Source: Knoxdaviesia capensis
Taxonomy: Eukaryota; Ascomycota; Sordariomycetes; Microascales; Gondwanamycetaceae
Reading direction: 5' to 3'
DNA: 64,000 nucleotides
NCBI GenBank assembly: GCA_001510575.1
Contig: LNGK01000004.1
Location: 248,001-312,000 of the forward strand
The translations under genes were made by a program, and so were the position numbers. Position 1 is the stretch's first letter; the number at the start of each line of letters is the position of its first letter. The notes under the pieces are model-generated. The model did no database searches. It had not been told where the DNA came from and was given only the letters and a program-made list of their open reading frames with translations. Below are positions 12,210-25,100 of this stretch, piece after piece.

Positions 12210-13508
12210 ATGGCTGCCAGAATAGGCGCGAAAGTTTGTCCAGGACGCGGAACGAGAGACACACCAAGCCGAACAGAGAGCCCAGGAAGCCGAGCGAGCA
12301 CTTGACGCCGAGAAAGCCAACAGCGACAAGACAACCCTCGGGACTTACCTTCGCAACCTTTTACAAACTGTTCCGACATCGGCTAGTATCGAGACCAACC
12401 GCACCAAGACAGCCGCCGCGAACGACACCAAAGTCGGCAGAACGGTGTATCCGCGGGTCCTGCAGCCGTGGCGCGATTTCCCCAGACTCCACGACGATAG
12501 CCACCGGCGGCTGGTCCAGTTCGTCGGGGACGCGGAGGTGTTCCCGGCATTGACTGCTGTCCAGGCCGACGCCGAGCTGTTCTCGCCCGAATCTCGCAAG
12601 GATGAACAGGACATCCGGCCCGTGGTGCGCACCTCCCTGGAACGCCCGCCATGGGTATCGTGCCGCAGTACTGCCAGGCATCTCCGGATCCCGTGTATAG
12701 CCAGGTCGCGGATTTCGACTTTGCAACATTGCCTACGGCTTGACCTCCCGCCCCCGCCTCTGAGCATGAGACGTTGGAGGAACCGGAGGACTCAGAACAA
12801 ACCTTGGCCGGTGTGTTGTCCTCTGATGGTGTTTCTTCCGATGAGGCACGCTACACCAAAGATCGGGCAACGATTATCCCTATCCTGTGCCAGGCCTTCC
12901 CCTACATGATTGTGAGCGGTCTTCTGTACGGATACGTGGCAACCGGAGGATTTGCCGTGTTCCTGACTGTCCAGAGAGACTCTGCCAGCGTCCTTCTATT
13001 CCACCTTGTCCTATATCTCCCCTTTGGCGGTGACGATCCAGATACCCAGGTTCGCCAGCCGGGCCCGTCTCAGATGACCACCCTGGTTCAGCTCTCCTTG
13101 ATCGAAGACGAACAGCCCCGCCAATGGGTAGCCAACGCACTGGCGACGTTGCCGCGGTGGCCAGCCGACCCCAAAAAGGTGTCCTCTGGCGCAACACTCC
13201 AACACGCTTCGATGGTCGAGACGACGGCGGCGGCGGCGACGGGGACGGGGACGATAATGATGGGCCTGACGGGCCTGATAGTGCCGACGACGGCGATGCG
13301 GGCGGCAACTCTAGAGAACCGGCCGAGTCTTCTAAGAAGCGGAAGCGGGCATTTGAACCCGGCGCGGTTGGTTGGGGGGCCGGAGGTGCAGGAGGCGGGG
13401 CCGGGCACGGGGACGGACCACGGGAAGAGCGGCGGCCTGAGTGACGAGGACGGCCAGATGGCGAAGAGAGTTAGAACTCATGGGATTGAGAGGGACGAGG
13501 ATGTTTAA
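12210..13508 (+). pseudogene. decayed copy of a multicopy fungal family (coiled-coil N terminus)
   Basis: Translation in pieces gives a Glu/Ala-rich coiled-coil stretch (about 12232-12340: QDAERETHQAEQRAQEAERA), a middle part with YPRVLQPWRDF, and a later part with AFPYMIVSGLLYGYV and VFLTV (about 12894-12970). These pieces resemble, in the same order, a family of hypothetical proteins found in many copies in Sordariomycetes, some fused to a kinase-like domain. They lie in different frames: the ATG at 12210 is in frame 0, the coiled coil in frame 1, the AFPYM part in frame 0, and the acidic/basic tail from about 13150 in frame 2. A TGA also interrupts near 12740. No plausible splice sites join them, and the usual C-terminal part is absent. 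Family identity rests on memory of the pattern, so it is moderate. Confidence 0.45.
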
Positions 13509-15327
13509 CGATTAAGGATTAACGATTTATGATATTACGATATTAACGGCATGCTGCTGCTCTTTCTTTCTTTCTTTCTTTCATTCCTTTCTTTCATTCT
13601 TTTTTCATTCTTTTCATTCTTATTCTGTTTTTTTTCAGCGTGAAGTGCTTCACAGGAACAATTCCCACAAATTCCCCAGAATCACCAAGTTCTCGCCAAA
13701 AGTCGGGCTGTGTGGACCTGGCGTGACTCAGACCTCGGCTTTCCCTTCCAGCAGCCACCAGCGGGACAAAAAATCGGGCAGCACCATGAACTGATATCTG
13801 TATCTGGTGGAACCGCAAGTTCATGGCCCTCTGGCCGTATATTGTATCAGATGGCATCAAGACACAACATGTAAATGTAACTGGAGGTTAGACACAGTAC
13901 GTCCTCTGACTCAGTGACGAACACCGAATGCTGTCCGTTCCTATGCCCCGGCGAGTAGTTTCCGGCTCCCTCAGCAAAGCGCTTGGGGCCGGAGTTCCGC
14001 GGTCTGCTCCGAGAGGGGCGCGCGCGGCTTTGGAGAACCTAGGCCGAGCTGAGCCTCTTAACGCCTGCAGGAGCGGGTGGATTGCTTTAATAGACGCTGT
14101 GAGAGGCTGGAGATAATCTGTACTCTGTTGCTGTATGTTTCTCGGGCCTTGATCTTGGTACGCCCAGTATATCTGCACCTTGGCTACATTCTATGTTCTC
14201 TGTAGGCACTTCCTATCATCGATCTTCCAAGGCCGGCGATATAGACTATAGACTGGTATAACTTCTAAACCTTCGAGAATTTTAGTTAACGGCTTCCTTT
14301 ATCATCCAATCCTCTGTTCTTTGGCTCTTCTTTCCCCTCCTCGATACCCTCTTTTATCTCGTCTCCTCTTTCTCTCTCTCTCTCGCTTTCTTATCGTCGT
14401 TTTATCACACCATCCCTGGTCTTTCCTCCCCCCCGTTTCTCTCTCACCTGTTTCCATTGGTGACTCTTGTTTAGTCTACTCTGCTCTAAAGCCGGGCCTC
14501 TCTGTAATAAAATCCAGAAGTAACACACACACCCTGGACCCAAACTGGGACCCGAGCTTTTATCCCGCTACCTCCGAAACCGCATGCATAGTCTTTTTTT
14601 TCTTCCTTTCCTGCCCCCATCTGTACTCCTCAACTCTTCGGTGCATTTCTTGTTATTTTGACGGGAAGCTTATCTTCTTCATTCCTCTTCTTTTCTTCCC
14701 TTACCTTGTGGTTCCTGCTTCTTCCATACTCTCTCTGTCTCTCTGCCTTTTTCCCGCTTTTCCCACCGATCGATTACCGGCTGTCACTCCTTTTTGTCCG
14801 TCACTCGTTCCTCCGGTTTTCCTGGTCTTCACCTTTCGGCGTCATCTTCTCCCGACGTCACATCGCCACCTTTTCCGACACCCGACAAAGCGACGCCGAC
14901 GTGACTTCAGAATTGAGATCTGGGTCCCTTGAAGAGCCAAGATCAAGGGACTTGAATCGCGATACTGTCACGTCTGGGCTGTCTTTGCGCCAACTGCGAA
15001 TAACGGAGGCGACTCGACAGCTGATATCCCACGACCTCTCCTTAGCCTCAACCAAGAACCTCAAAGGAGTTTTTACGAAAAAATTACACCCCGCGAACAC
15101 ACCTCCGAAGATCTCATACCCTGGAAAGAGGGCATAAAGACACGATACAGCTGTGGACCGGAGAGAAGGCCCCATCTTCACCCGAAGAACGTTCACCTCT
15201 GCCCCTTCCCATCAGCCGTCTCTGCAACCCTCTTTCCCGTGGTGTTCACGCCATCCCAAATCCCCAGGGGACCCCCGACACTCGGCTGCAGCGCAATGTC
15301 GCGTTGGTTCGCGACGGCAGCGACAGA
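13509..15327. other. 1.8-kb spacer and leader of the carrier gene
   Basis: From 13510 to 14290 there is a TTTC/TTTCA repeat tract (13561-13620) and degenerate sequence without a usable frame. From 14300 to 14860 the DNA is strongly CT-rich, typical of a fungal promoter and long leader. The 203-codon open frame at 14321-14932 is a by-product of that bias. Confidence 0.5.
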
Positions 15328-16589
15328 ATGTCTCCCCCAGCGGACGGCGAAAAGCCTACACGGCTAGTCAAGCAATACCGTACCGAAATTGCCGCGAGCT
15401 CGTCCAGCGTCATCTCCACCCTCACGGCCTTCCCACTCGACAGCGTGAAAACCCGCATGCAGACCTACCAGTACAAGGGCGTCATTGACTGTGTGCAACA
15501 CACGTACCGAACCGAACATCTCCGAGGATTCTTCCGAGGTAAGCGCGCTTGAACGTCCCCCCTCCGACCTGCTCTCTTCCTCTCTCTCTCTATCTCTTCC
15601 CGTCGCTAACCCCCTCCTTTCTGCTTGTTTTCCTTCTTTCGTCCAGGCGTGGCTGCGCCCGTGGTTAGCATCACCCTTGTCCGCACCGTCTCGTTCTCGA
15701 TCTACCAGCGCGCGAAGCACGCCTACTCCGACGTGATCCGCCGCGCCACCGGCCACGACGTGATCGACCACGTCAGCCGGAAGGGCACGTACCCGAACCT
15801 GTACTCGCTGGGCTGCTTCGCCAGCGCGGGCGCCACCGCCGGCGCCACGATCTCGTTCCTGGCCTGCCCGTTCGAGCTCACCAAGCTGAGCGCGCAGGTG
15901 TCGGTGCTGTTGGCTGATAAGTCCGGCCACGCCGAGAAGCGCGCCATTGCGCAGAGCTACCTGAACAAGGGCACGCTGCAGACCATGACGAACATTGTGC
16001 GCCACCGCGGCATTCTGGGCCTGTATACCGGATTCCAGCTGCATTTGAGTATGTTGTCACCCCCGCGGCGTTCCTTGCCCGACCGTTCATTGCTCCTGTG
16101 CTACTAACTCCTCTATTTTATCTCTTTCTCCCCGCTTCTAGTGAGAGACACTATCGGTACCGCGATCTATTTCACCGTGTACGAATCAATCAAACAACTA
16201 GGAAACACTCTGGGCACGGGCCATGGCAGCAGCCTTGCTGTCCCTGCAGCCGGAGGCCTTTGCGGTATCGTATCGTGGGCATTGATTTGTGAGTGTCTCC
16301 GCTCTCCACTCTCCTCTCCGGGGTGTTCCTGTTGACTCTTTCCCATGTAATCTAACCTTTCCTCCCGCCCTACGCAGACCCCATCGACTCCGCAAAGAGT
16401 ATTTATCAGAAGAACTCTCTGATGTTTTCCAAGGGTCAAACCGTTGACCCGCCTCCCAAGATTGAATTCTTCAAGAGACAGATGTACCGTGGTCTTGGAG
16501 TCTCGATGGGGCGTTCTTGCGTTGTGAATGCTATCTTCTTCTCAATGTTTGAATTCACCAAGAAGAAGATCAGCGAGCTGGAGGATTAG
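15328..16589 (+). CDS. mitochondrial carrier family (SLC25-type) protein
   Basis: Four exons, 15328-15538, 15647-16048, 16142-16288 and 16378-16589, total 972 nt and 323 residues; all three junctions keep frame. The three carrier repeats each show the matrix-side signature: PLDSVKTRMQ, PFELTKLSAQ and PIDSAKSIYQ, with a short N-terminal extension. Six membrane helices follow this pattern, so the protein should exchange a small metabolite across the inner mitochondrial membrane. The substrate cannot be assigned from these motifs. The start MSPPADGEKPTRL is the first ATG in frame; an ATG at 15296 is out of frame. The long CT-rich leader suggests strong expression. Confidence 0.88.
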
Positions 16590-17732
16590 GCGTTTTTTTG
16601 TTGTTTGTGTGCTTTACTCCTCATTCGGGGTTTTTTATTTCCCGTTTGTCTTTTTCGACCTGATACGATCCCCCGCTTAAGTGACGATGAACTGAACCCT
16701 TTTCTTCTTTTTTTTTTTTCTGATGAAGTCAAAACTTTAAAGCTGTGCATCCTTGTATTCGTGAGATATGTGATGCTATTGTGTAATCAAGCCCCCAAAG
16801 TCGTGTAAAACAATATCTTATCAACCCTGATGCCCAAGTCGTATCAAGATCTGAGCTGGATCTTGCAGCTCAAAAACGAAAGCACCTTGAGATCTGCTTT
16901 CTGAACATCCAAAAAGCCGAGCGCCAGCCGACAACAGCCGTCGCCATTTGTCTCGGTGGTGCCACAGTTCACGTGACTCTCATGAACCTTTACCCGAGAA
17001 TGACCCTCAGAGAGCGGATGTTACTTAAGCAAAAACGCCTGAGGACATTTTGGCCTGTCAGGCCGGTTTTGGGTTTTATATGGTGGCTTGGTTTGGTTTT
17101 TATCTCGCCGCTGTTTCGATCGTTTGCTTCCTTCTCCTTTCTTCCCTCATTTCGCATCACCACACACTTCTATTTCGTTTCTGGATTCACTTCCAGTCTG
17201 GGGTGTATTATTGTGCTGCTTTTGTCACTGTAACTGAAACCCGAGTCAGAACTTGCGAGGAAAAAGAAATAAAAACACCCGTTTGGCTTCGTCGCGCGCG
17301 GCTGTGTTTATACCCCATTAACGACCCTCTTTGTTTTTTCACGGCCCAAAAGGTCTCCATATTCGCTGCTGTTCTGTTTGTTTAGCCCATCAGCGCATTT
17401 TATTCACAAGAGGCGATTTTCCTCATCCTCGGCCTTTGAAAGCAGGACCCCGTGCGTGTGGGCATTTATTTATTTTTGTTTGGTTTTATCTTTTTGCTCT
17501 GTTGTGGAAGCGCTGTGTTGTTTTTATCTGCCAGTATATCCACCTCTCCAGACGTTGTTTTCATTCTCTCCTCCGTTCACATTTTCTTTTCTTCTTTCTT
17601 CTTTCTCTCTTCTCGTTCATCGCCCTCCGCGCGCTTGTTTGTTGTGTTTTGAGCGTCTCGTCGTCTTTTTTGTTCTTTTTTTCTGCCGCGTTGATTTCTT
17701 TGCGAACGCCATGATGGTGCATTTATCACATC
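16590..17732. other. spacer upstream of the DUF2293 gene
   Basis: A 3' T-rich region to about 16800, then promoter sequence. A CACGTGAC box lies at 16970-16977. From 17100 to 17710 it is T- and CT-rich, consistent with a leader. Two ATGs at 17711 and 17714 open a short frame that overlaps the next gene. Confidence 0.5.
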
Positions 17733-17887
17733 ATGGCAAAGCTACAGAAGTCCCAGAAGAAGACCCCGACGCCGTCGCGGTTAAAACGCAACCACCAACG
17801 CTCACTAAAAACTCGTCACGCACAGGTGATGTCGCTGTCGGAAGACATGTTGAATGCACACAAGGCTGTGCCGCAGCTGCGGCATGA
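17711..17887 (+). promoter_or_regulatory. upstream ORF overlapping the DUF2293 start
   Basis: An ATG in good context (GCCATGATGG) begins 22 bases before the main start and runs 58 codons in another frame, ending at 17887 inside the coding region. If the transcript begins upstream of 17711, ribosomes using it would miss the main start. Whether the leader includes it is unknown. Confidence 0.4.
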
Positions 17888-20800
17888 GACTTACTTTGAG
17901 ATCGTCGAGAATACCGACAAGAAGAAGAAGCTGGAATTCGAGGTAACACATGCATAACTTCTTTACACGATATCTTTTTTTTCTCGTCTGGTGTCCTGGG
18001 GTGCGCCGGGGTTATCTTATCTACTTGGAATCCCCCATCCGCAAGACGGTCACAGGAAAAGAGAAGCACAGTACTTAAGGATCACGAGGTGAAGCGGAAA
18101 AAAAGGAAAAAAGGAGATGAGAGAGCAGGAAAACAAAAAACCAGAAAAAAAAAAAAAAGAAGCAGCAGCAGCAGCAGCAGCAGCAGCGCAAGGCAAAGCA
18201 GAAAGAGGGAAGAGAAAGAGCTGGATACTTGGACCCTACCCCATTCAAAGCAAACATCTGGCTGACGGCGATGCCTGCTTCAAGAGTTGGATCAACGGTG
18301 TTGTCTGTGACTCTGACAGACGCGATCGCTCACCTGAATTCTTTGTTCCTTGATTTCGCGATCCTCCCCTCCATCCCTCCACCCCCTTCCCCTCCCACTC
18401 GTCCCGAAATCTAACCGTTATCATCTTCCGTCTTGACAAACAGGTGTCTTTCAACAAAGAGCCTCCGCCGGCTTTCGAGTTCGTTCCCATCGGAGACCCA
18501 GAGCTGACAACGCTTTGCAAGGAGATGTCTCGCGAGATGGGGGCCATGATCTTCATCGTCTCGGTATGCTGCATACCCCCTCTGCCAGTGACAGGTTCTC
18601 ACATGCTAACCAAAGATGTCCCCAATTCCAGACCAGCAAGGACAATCGCAATGAGTTGTCGATCCATATGAACCGTACTGGACATCACTTCCGCGCTACT
18701 ATTGTTGACGAAGCAAGAGTTCAACTAGGAAAGGCGGACAAGTCCACTACCACCCCTAAGAGGGATCGTATCCCGGAAACTCAAGAAGAGATAAATGCTC
18801 AGGCTGACGCTGCGATTCGAGACCTGTTCCCGCGCATTCCGAACACCGACCGGCAAATGATTGTCGATCATGCTTTCAGAAAGGTTTGTCCCCGCTGATG
18901 ATGGCTGATGAAGAGGGGAAATGGACGTTACCACTCTCGCTTCGTCGCCCATCTGCCTCCCCGCCTCCCCATGTCCCCCATTTCCTATCTATTTTGGGAT
19001 AGCTCAACGAGCCGGCACTTCTCCCCTATATAATCCGTGAGCATTGTCATAACGTCTCTCCCCGTTCATGCGATGCGCTTCTGGCGTGTCTCTTTTCTCG
19101 AACTTGGTTTTTTTTCTGTTATTTCTAGGGCGCTACTTTCAACGGAGAACCGGTTGTGGGCCTTAAGGCGTCCCTTACTCTCTCACGCCGTGTGCAGCTT
19201 GCTGTTCTGGCGCATATCCGCCACAACCATACACGATACGACAGTCTACTCAAAGAAACTTCCTGGCAAAAGGCCCGAAAGACCGTCGAACAGCTGTGCC
19301 TCGATATCCTCGTCAAGTGGCGTGGAGATGAAGAGAACGGCCGTGACGATCTCGACGAGATCTTGCGTGAGGTTGTTGTCATCTCTGACGATGAAGATGA
19401 GGACGATGACGAGGATGACGACGTGGAGATGGAGGAGGACCTCTCGTCTTGTGCCGACTCTGAAATCTTTGAGTATGACACTGGTAAGAACAAAAGGAGA
19501 TCCGGAAGCCGCCGTCGGAGAAGAAGAAGATCCAAATCCCAGCAACCCCGCTACGAGATTATTCTGTCTAGTCCCGAGCCGGATGGTCGGCACGCGTTGC
19601 CAACATCCCTTCAACGCCAATCTGTTGTTGTGGTGGATGACACCCCACAGCGACAACCCTCTCAGCCTCAGACTGTGCCGCTTCGGCGTAGTAGCCGCAA
19701 GACCGCAGCATCCTCTGTGGCTGCGACTTCTACTGATCGCGTGACCAAGCCGCGCGACAGACGAATACAAAAAGGATTTGCCCGTTACCAAGCAGCCTGG
19801 GACCAAGCTGTGAGCAGAAGCCGCCGTGGTGGCGAGGACATATCCGATGCTCCCAGCCATGGTCAACTTGCGCCGGCACCGCTGATTGTATCAGGGGGTC
19901 CGCAGGCTGGCACTGCCCACGCTGGGTCTACAGCAGCTCTCCCCCCAAGTGCCCCGTATCATCCAAGGGCGATGCAGCCGAGAGCGTCTCTGGAGGCGTA
20001 CCCTCCGGATGGCTCCCAGCCAGCGTCATATCGCCTTGGTCCCCGCCCCTCTGTGCCTCTGTACGACGCCCAGCCACCTACGCAAGCCGTAAATGGGCCG
20101 TCCCAGGTACCGTATTCACATCATCCCCATTCCGGTTTAGGTATTTCCAGCGTGGATGGACGGCCGGTCCAAGACGTGGTCATGCGGTCTATTGAGCCGC
20201 CGTCGCCTCGCGGGGCCTATCCCACTCGTAGTGCTTACTCCGTACAGCGCCGACTGCGCCCCCGGGAACATATCACGCCTAGCTTTGGACAGCAGGTGTA
20301 CTACATAGGTGAAGACTCCGACGCCACGGACGCCGAGCGTGCTCGCTCTAGAACCCTGGCCTATGACGGCCGTTTCTCATCTGGACAGCCGCCTTCGTCC
20401 TACGGGCCGCAGATGGCCCAACACCAACAACCCCCGCGCAGTAGTTTGTCCTGGCAAACACCCCAAACCCCGCATCCGCTTGGTTCAGTAGAACGGCAGG
20501 AGATGCTCGGCCCACCGCAGTACCGAGTCTATGACCTGACGTCCCCGCGCAAAGTTTATGATCTTACCTCTGTTTCTCCATCGCAGCCTCCATCGACCGT
20601 CTCCTCGCGGCCGCTCGCGTGGCTGCCGCGCGCCGAGCTGCGGGCAGTTGCCCCGCGTGGAGCGCAGAACCCGGTCATCATCGACGATGACGACGAGTAC
20701 CCTCCAGCACGGCCTGCGAATCCGGTGCGCGGGCCCATATACGTGGTCCCGCGGCCGGTGACGCGCGGGGCCGGCCAGCCGCCGCCGCCGCATCCGCCGC

Positions 20801-21382
20801 AGCCGAGCGAGATGTACAGCCCAGCGCCGTACTCCCGCCCGCCAGATGACGCTGCGGCCTGGCACCACCGCCGGCCGTCGGTCGACCCGAGCGGGTGGGG
20901 GGCGACCAGCCTGCCGCCTGCGCCGCCGGCCGGCCGGCCGGGGCCGGCGTACCGCCGCTCCGAGTCGGTGTACTACGTGGAGCGGCCGTCGCACGAGCCG
21001 CCGCCGGCGACGGGGTACGAGCAGGCGCCGCAGTACTTTGCGGACGCTGCGGCGGCTGTGCGTTACCGGGAGCCGCTGCCGCCACAGGCGCGGATGAGCG
21101 AGTTGGTGGAGCCGATGCGGGAACCCCCGCCGCCGCGGGGTGGCATGGGAGGACCGAATCCGCATGTGCAGTAAGTTGATCGTTTTCTCTCTTGGTTTTT
21201 TGTTTTTTGTTTTGGGTCTCGTTTGGTGTTGGTTTCTTGCCAAAGGGGTCCTGTCCAGCGCGTGGACACTTTTATTTGCTTACCATGTCTTCACCGTTTT
21301 CCCTTCCGCCTTCTGTAGACAGCACCACCAACTTCAACCGTCACCTTTTGCGCCGACCTACGGCGCACCTCAGCACTATCCT

Positions 21383-21414
<32 letters not shown>

Positions 21415-21520
21415 GCAGCAGCAGCAACCCCCGCCTCCTCCTGGACAGCAACATGCGCCGCCGCAATACCGACGGCCTTCGGTGTACCAGGATGAGCCGT
21501 ACGAGCCGTCCTGGCCGTGA
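17733..21520 (+). CDS. large DUF2293-domain protein, disordered, polyglutamine tail
   Basis: Five exons: 17733-17942, 18444-18563, 18632-18883, 19129-21170 and 21319-21520; 2826 nt, 941 residues, all in frame. A basic N terminus (KKTPTPSRLKRNHQRSL) is followed by the DUF2293 region, with DLFPRIPNTDRQMIVDHAFR across exons 3 and 4 and RVQLAVLAHIRHNHTRYD. Then come an acidic run of Asp/Glu (about residues 280-300), a basic run ([18 protein letters not shown]) and some 600 residues of Pro/Ser/Tyr-rich disordered sequence. The last exon adds a Gln run encoded by CAG/CAA at about 21388-21428. The function of DUF2293 is not known to me; basic and acidic tracts fit a nuclear or nucleic-acid-binding role, which is inference. 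Intron 1 is long (501 nt) and contains its own CAG repeat. Confidence 0.85.
18164..18189 (+). repeat. (CAG)n in intron 1 of the DUF2293 gene
   Basis: About eight AGC/CAG units directly after an A-rich tract (18146-18160). It lies inside the 501-base first intron, so it is not translated. Confidence 0.8.
21388..21428 (+). repeat. CAG/CAA repeat encoding polyglutamine
   Basis: A run of mostly CAG with CAA interruptions in the last exon of the DUF2293 gene, giving about 14 consecutive Gln before a Pro run. Mixed codons suggest selection for the residue or an older repeat. Confidence 0.8.
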
Positions 21521-22941
21521 AATGCAACAGAGCTGGATCATACTGGACACGCCGGATATTTTACGGATTGCAGGAACTAGCTTTTCTTGCTTTTTCCTTG
21601 TTTTTTTCTTCTTACGGATTCTTGATGAATATGGGGGCGTTTTCAAACGTGGATTTGCATGCATGTATCAACCATACATCATGGGATGGGTCATGGGCGT
21701 TTTATTTTTTTCGTTACACCATTAGAGCATTTGCCTTTTTCAATCAGCATGGCGACCAGCACCCACTCAGCATAGGGAGGATAGGTTCGGAATTACAGTT
21801 ATGTGGGAATACACAAAGCGTGCTCTATCTACTTCTTGCACATGATGGCCGTGATATGATCTGTAGGATTGAGGCCGCGCAAGCCGGTGTGGGAAGGTTG
21901 TTTCACAAGGCGAGGGTGCGACAAACCCTAACCAGCCCTAACCAACCCTAGTGGCTCTATTCTGCCCCAAAACGGGGCAGCTGCAAGCAAGTGCCAGAAG
22001 CTAGCACCAGAATCACACCCTAACCTTAAGTTGGCAACGTCATCAGCCTTGTTCGGCGTCGTCGTGTTCCTCGCTCTCCCCGCCTCATACGAATTCCAGG
22101 CAATCAGGAGGCCTTTTGGCATGACCCCTCTATTAATTAATACAGCTGCTATTATTTTTTGGAAGTTTGGTCGGCAGCGTTTCGAACATAGCCCGTCAAC
22201 GACGCATCATCGACTTTTAAAGAGGTGGATTTCTCCGTGTTCGCAGGGCGATTCGAGCCGAGAAGTCTCTCTTCCTTTATTATTCTTATACACAGCATTA
22301 ATTCCTTACACGGGATAAACGCATAAAACAAAAGAAGTGGAATAGTGTTGTATCTGCACCAGCTTTTTTTTTTTTTTGCTTGGATTCCTCCTGGGGTTCT
22401 TTCCTTCCGCATTTTCTCTCTGCTGGTGTCTCACCACCTTCCTTTTTCTTCCCTCTTCCCTCTTCCACCTTTTATCTCCTTGTCCCTTTATCTTTTTTTA
22501 TCTTTTTTATCTTCTCTTCTCCCCCCTCACATACTTGTGGACCACACACAAATCCATTAGGAATATGAATTCCACCGCTGGTGTTAGTATTATTTCCCTC
22601 CCTCTGGGTTTTCCTCCCCCCCCTTAAATTCCCCGTTGGCTGTGCTCTTTTTGGCGGGCAGTTTCACGCTGTCTATCAATCCCTCGCTCTGCCGCCCCAA
22701 GCTCATGCATATGCACTCCGCGGCTCGGCAGGAAAGTCAACACACAACTGGCTGCCTAGCACCGCCATTACCATCTGTTTATGCTTCGGCCTGCTATTTT
22801 CTTGCCTGCAGCACTCACCGAGCTTTTGTCTGCGTGTGACGAATACCACAGCTGACACACAGAGAAAACACCCCACACCCACAGATCAAAGCGAACCCCG
22901 ACACAGTCCCCGAATCTCCCACGACCGCCCGACCGCTCGAG
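21521..22941. other. spacer with telobox cluster, upstream of CUE gene
   Basis: A telomere-like cluster at 21923-21951 carries three CCCTAACC/CCCTAG units, with another at 22017-22025. From 22370 to 22560 the strand is CT-rich, as in promoters here. The open frames at 22.6-22.9 kb are leader sequence without coding character. Confidence 0.5.
21923..21951 (+). promoter_or_regulatory. triple telomere-like motif
   Basis: AAACCCTAACC, GCCCTAACC and AACCCTAG in direct succession. This is the densest such cluster in the window, 400 bases downstream of the DUF2293 stop and about 1 kb upstream of the CUE gene. Confidence 0.45.
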
Positions 22942-24592
22942 ATGGACGACGACGACGTGCAAGAATCCGGTGTGATGGGCGCCGACGGCGCCATCAAGAG
23001 CCCCGCCGCCGCGACCGCGTCGGGAACGTCGACCCCGAGACTTGCCGGAGCCGCGCCGCCCTCCGACGAAGCTCCCCCGCCCAAGCCGCCGCGGCCGGCC
23101 ACCGAGCGCGAGCGCAACGTCACCATGCTGAAGGAGGCCTTCCCGACCGTTGAGGATGCGGTTATCAAGGCCGTGCTGACCGCCAGCGCCGGTAATTTGG
23201 AGAGAGCTTTCCACGCGCTTCTGGGTACGACTGCTCCCCTTCTCTTCCCCTTCCCCTTTCCCCCCTCTTCCCCCACCCCCTGTTGGGAAAAAACCGGCAG
23301 CCAGATGTGGTACCAAAGTACCAGGCCCTGACACAGTGTGCATAAATCGCGAACTCCCAAATCCAGAAATGACCGACCCGGATGCTATGAACAACGACGT
23401 CGACGAGCCCGGCCCGCCGCCGCCGCCGCGACCGTCGGGCCCGCGCGCGCTGTCGCAGCTGGAGGCCGACGAGATCTACGCGCGCCAGCTGGCCGAGCAC
23501 TACGACTCGGCGGGCGGCCCGGCAGGCGGCGGTGCGCGCGGCGCAGCCCCGTACGGCCCCGGCGGCCCCGGTGGCGGCCGGCAGGCCACGGGACTGAAGC
23601 CCAACGAGTTGTACGACGACCGCGAGCACAGCTTCATCGACGACGACCTGCCGGTGATCCGCGAGAGCCTGCGCAAGGGCTTTGTCGACACGCAGACCAA
23701 GTTCAACAGCTGGATCACGACCATGAAGAAGCGGCTGGACGAGGCCATGGACGAGCACGACGACGGCGGCAGCGGCAGTGGTAGCGGCGGCCCCGGCCCC
23801 GCGAACCAGTACGGCGGTGGCGCTGGTGGCGCGAACCGCCCGTACGGACGGCCGCCGGGGTCCGGCAGCCGGCGGAGTGGGGACTACGAGCGGTATGATG
23901 CCGATCCGCAGCTTATTACGGATGACTTTGCGGGCATGAAGCTGTCGTCAGACGGAAGTGAGTACAAACACATCTTTCCTTGCTGGTGTCTCATGTGCTA
24001 CTTGCGTGTGCTACGGTATCTAATACTTCTTTTCTCTTCTCTTCGTTCCACAGCCCCCGTCCGCGACGGCCGATTCTCCTCCAACCCTGACCTGTTCAGG
24101 CCGCCGCCGCCGTCCAAGTCGCCGCGGCCCGACGGCCGCAAGGTGGCGTTCCGCGACACGACCGACACGATCGAGGACATGTACAGCACATCGCCGCGGC
24201 TGCACGCCGCGGCCGGCGACGCAGCCCCAGCGGCAGCAGCCTCCGCGCGGCCCAGCAAGTGGCAGCCGCTGTCGGGCGCGGGTAGTGGCGCCGGCGGTGC
24301 AGGTGGGGCCGGCGGGGCTGGCGGCGGCGGCCCGATTGCGTCGAGTGCGGCGGTGCTGGATAATGACCCGTTCACGCTGGGCGATAGCGATGACGAGCGC
24401 GAGGCGAGCGGGGCGCGGCGGGAGATCAAGATGGAGGACCACACTGCTCCTGCTGCTCCTGCTCCTGCTCCTGCTGCTGCCGCCTCTCCTCCTGCTGCTG
24501 GTGGTGCCGCGAAGGAGGAGGATGACGCTGAGCGGCTGCGGAGGGCGGCGGCTGAGGCTATGGCAGATAGTCTTGTGGATGCTAAGAAGTAG
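22942..24592 (+). CDS. CUE-domain (ubiquitin-binding) protein
   Basis: Three exons, 22942-23224, 23367-23957 and 24054-24592, total 1413 nt and 470 residues. A CUE domain spans about residues 55-100: NVTMLKEAFPTVEDAVIKAV carries the FP motif, and NLERAFHALL the dileucine end. QLEADEIYARQLAEHY and FNSWITTMKKRLDEAMDE follow, and the rest is Pro/Gly/Ala-rich. The order (N-terminal CUE, then a helical region with a disordered tail) is that of yeast Cue5-type proteins, which link ubiquitinated cargo to autophagy. Orthology to Cue5 is likely but not proven, as no AIM motif was confirmed. Start is the ATG heading an acidic MDDDDVQE sequence. Confidence 0.82.
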
Positions 24593-25100
24593 CCGTGATT
24601 ATGAGATGAGATGAGATGAGGGGGGTTCATATACTTTTTCTAACTTGTGTACCTTGTTTTGTGGTCTCGTTGTTTTCTTTAAGTTTCCCAACACAAACTC
24701 CCATTTTTTAATACGCCTTTTTTTCATCTTCTTCTTCTTCTTCACACATACCCTCGTTGATTGATCGATGCACCTTCTGTTGACTTTCACCTCCCACACA
24801 CACACCATTCTGCCCCCAGAGTTGTCTAGTTTGGAAACAAATCACAGATGTTGTTCTTGTGTACGTGGTCTTGCGGTCCCCTCTGCTTTTGATGTAGTTA
24901 TAAGACTGAGACTGAGTGAAATCTGCTTTTCTAGTGATATTATGAGTGTGTGTGTGTGTGTCTATTCGGGTATCATGGTACTTGAAAAAAAGCAACGTGT
25001 ATGAAAACCACCTAACGCTATTAACAAAAGGAGAAAGCCGGCTTGCTTGCTATCAATACACCTTAAAAAGAAAACATGCAATCATCAATCATCCCTGTTC
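24593..25100. other. spacer between convergent genes
   Basis: An ATGAG repeat (24600-24618) is followed by T-rich sequence and a short (GT)n at 24945-24961. It holds the 3' ends of the CUE gene and of the damaged minus-strand gene. Confidence 0.5.
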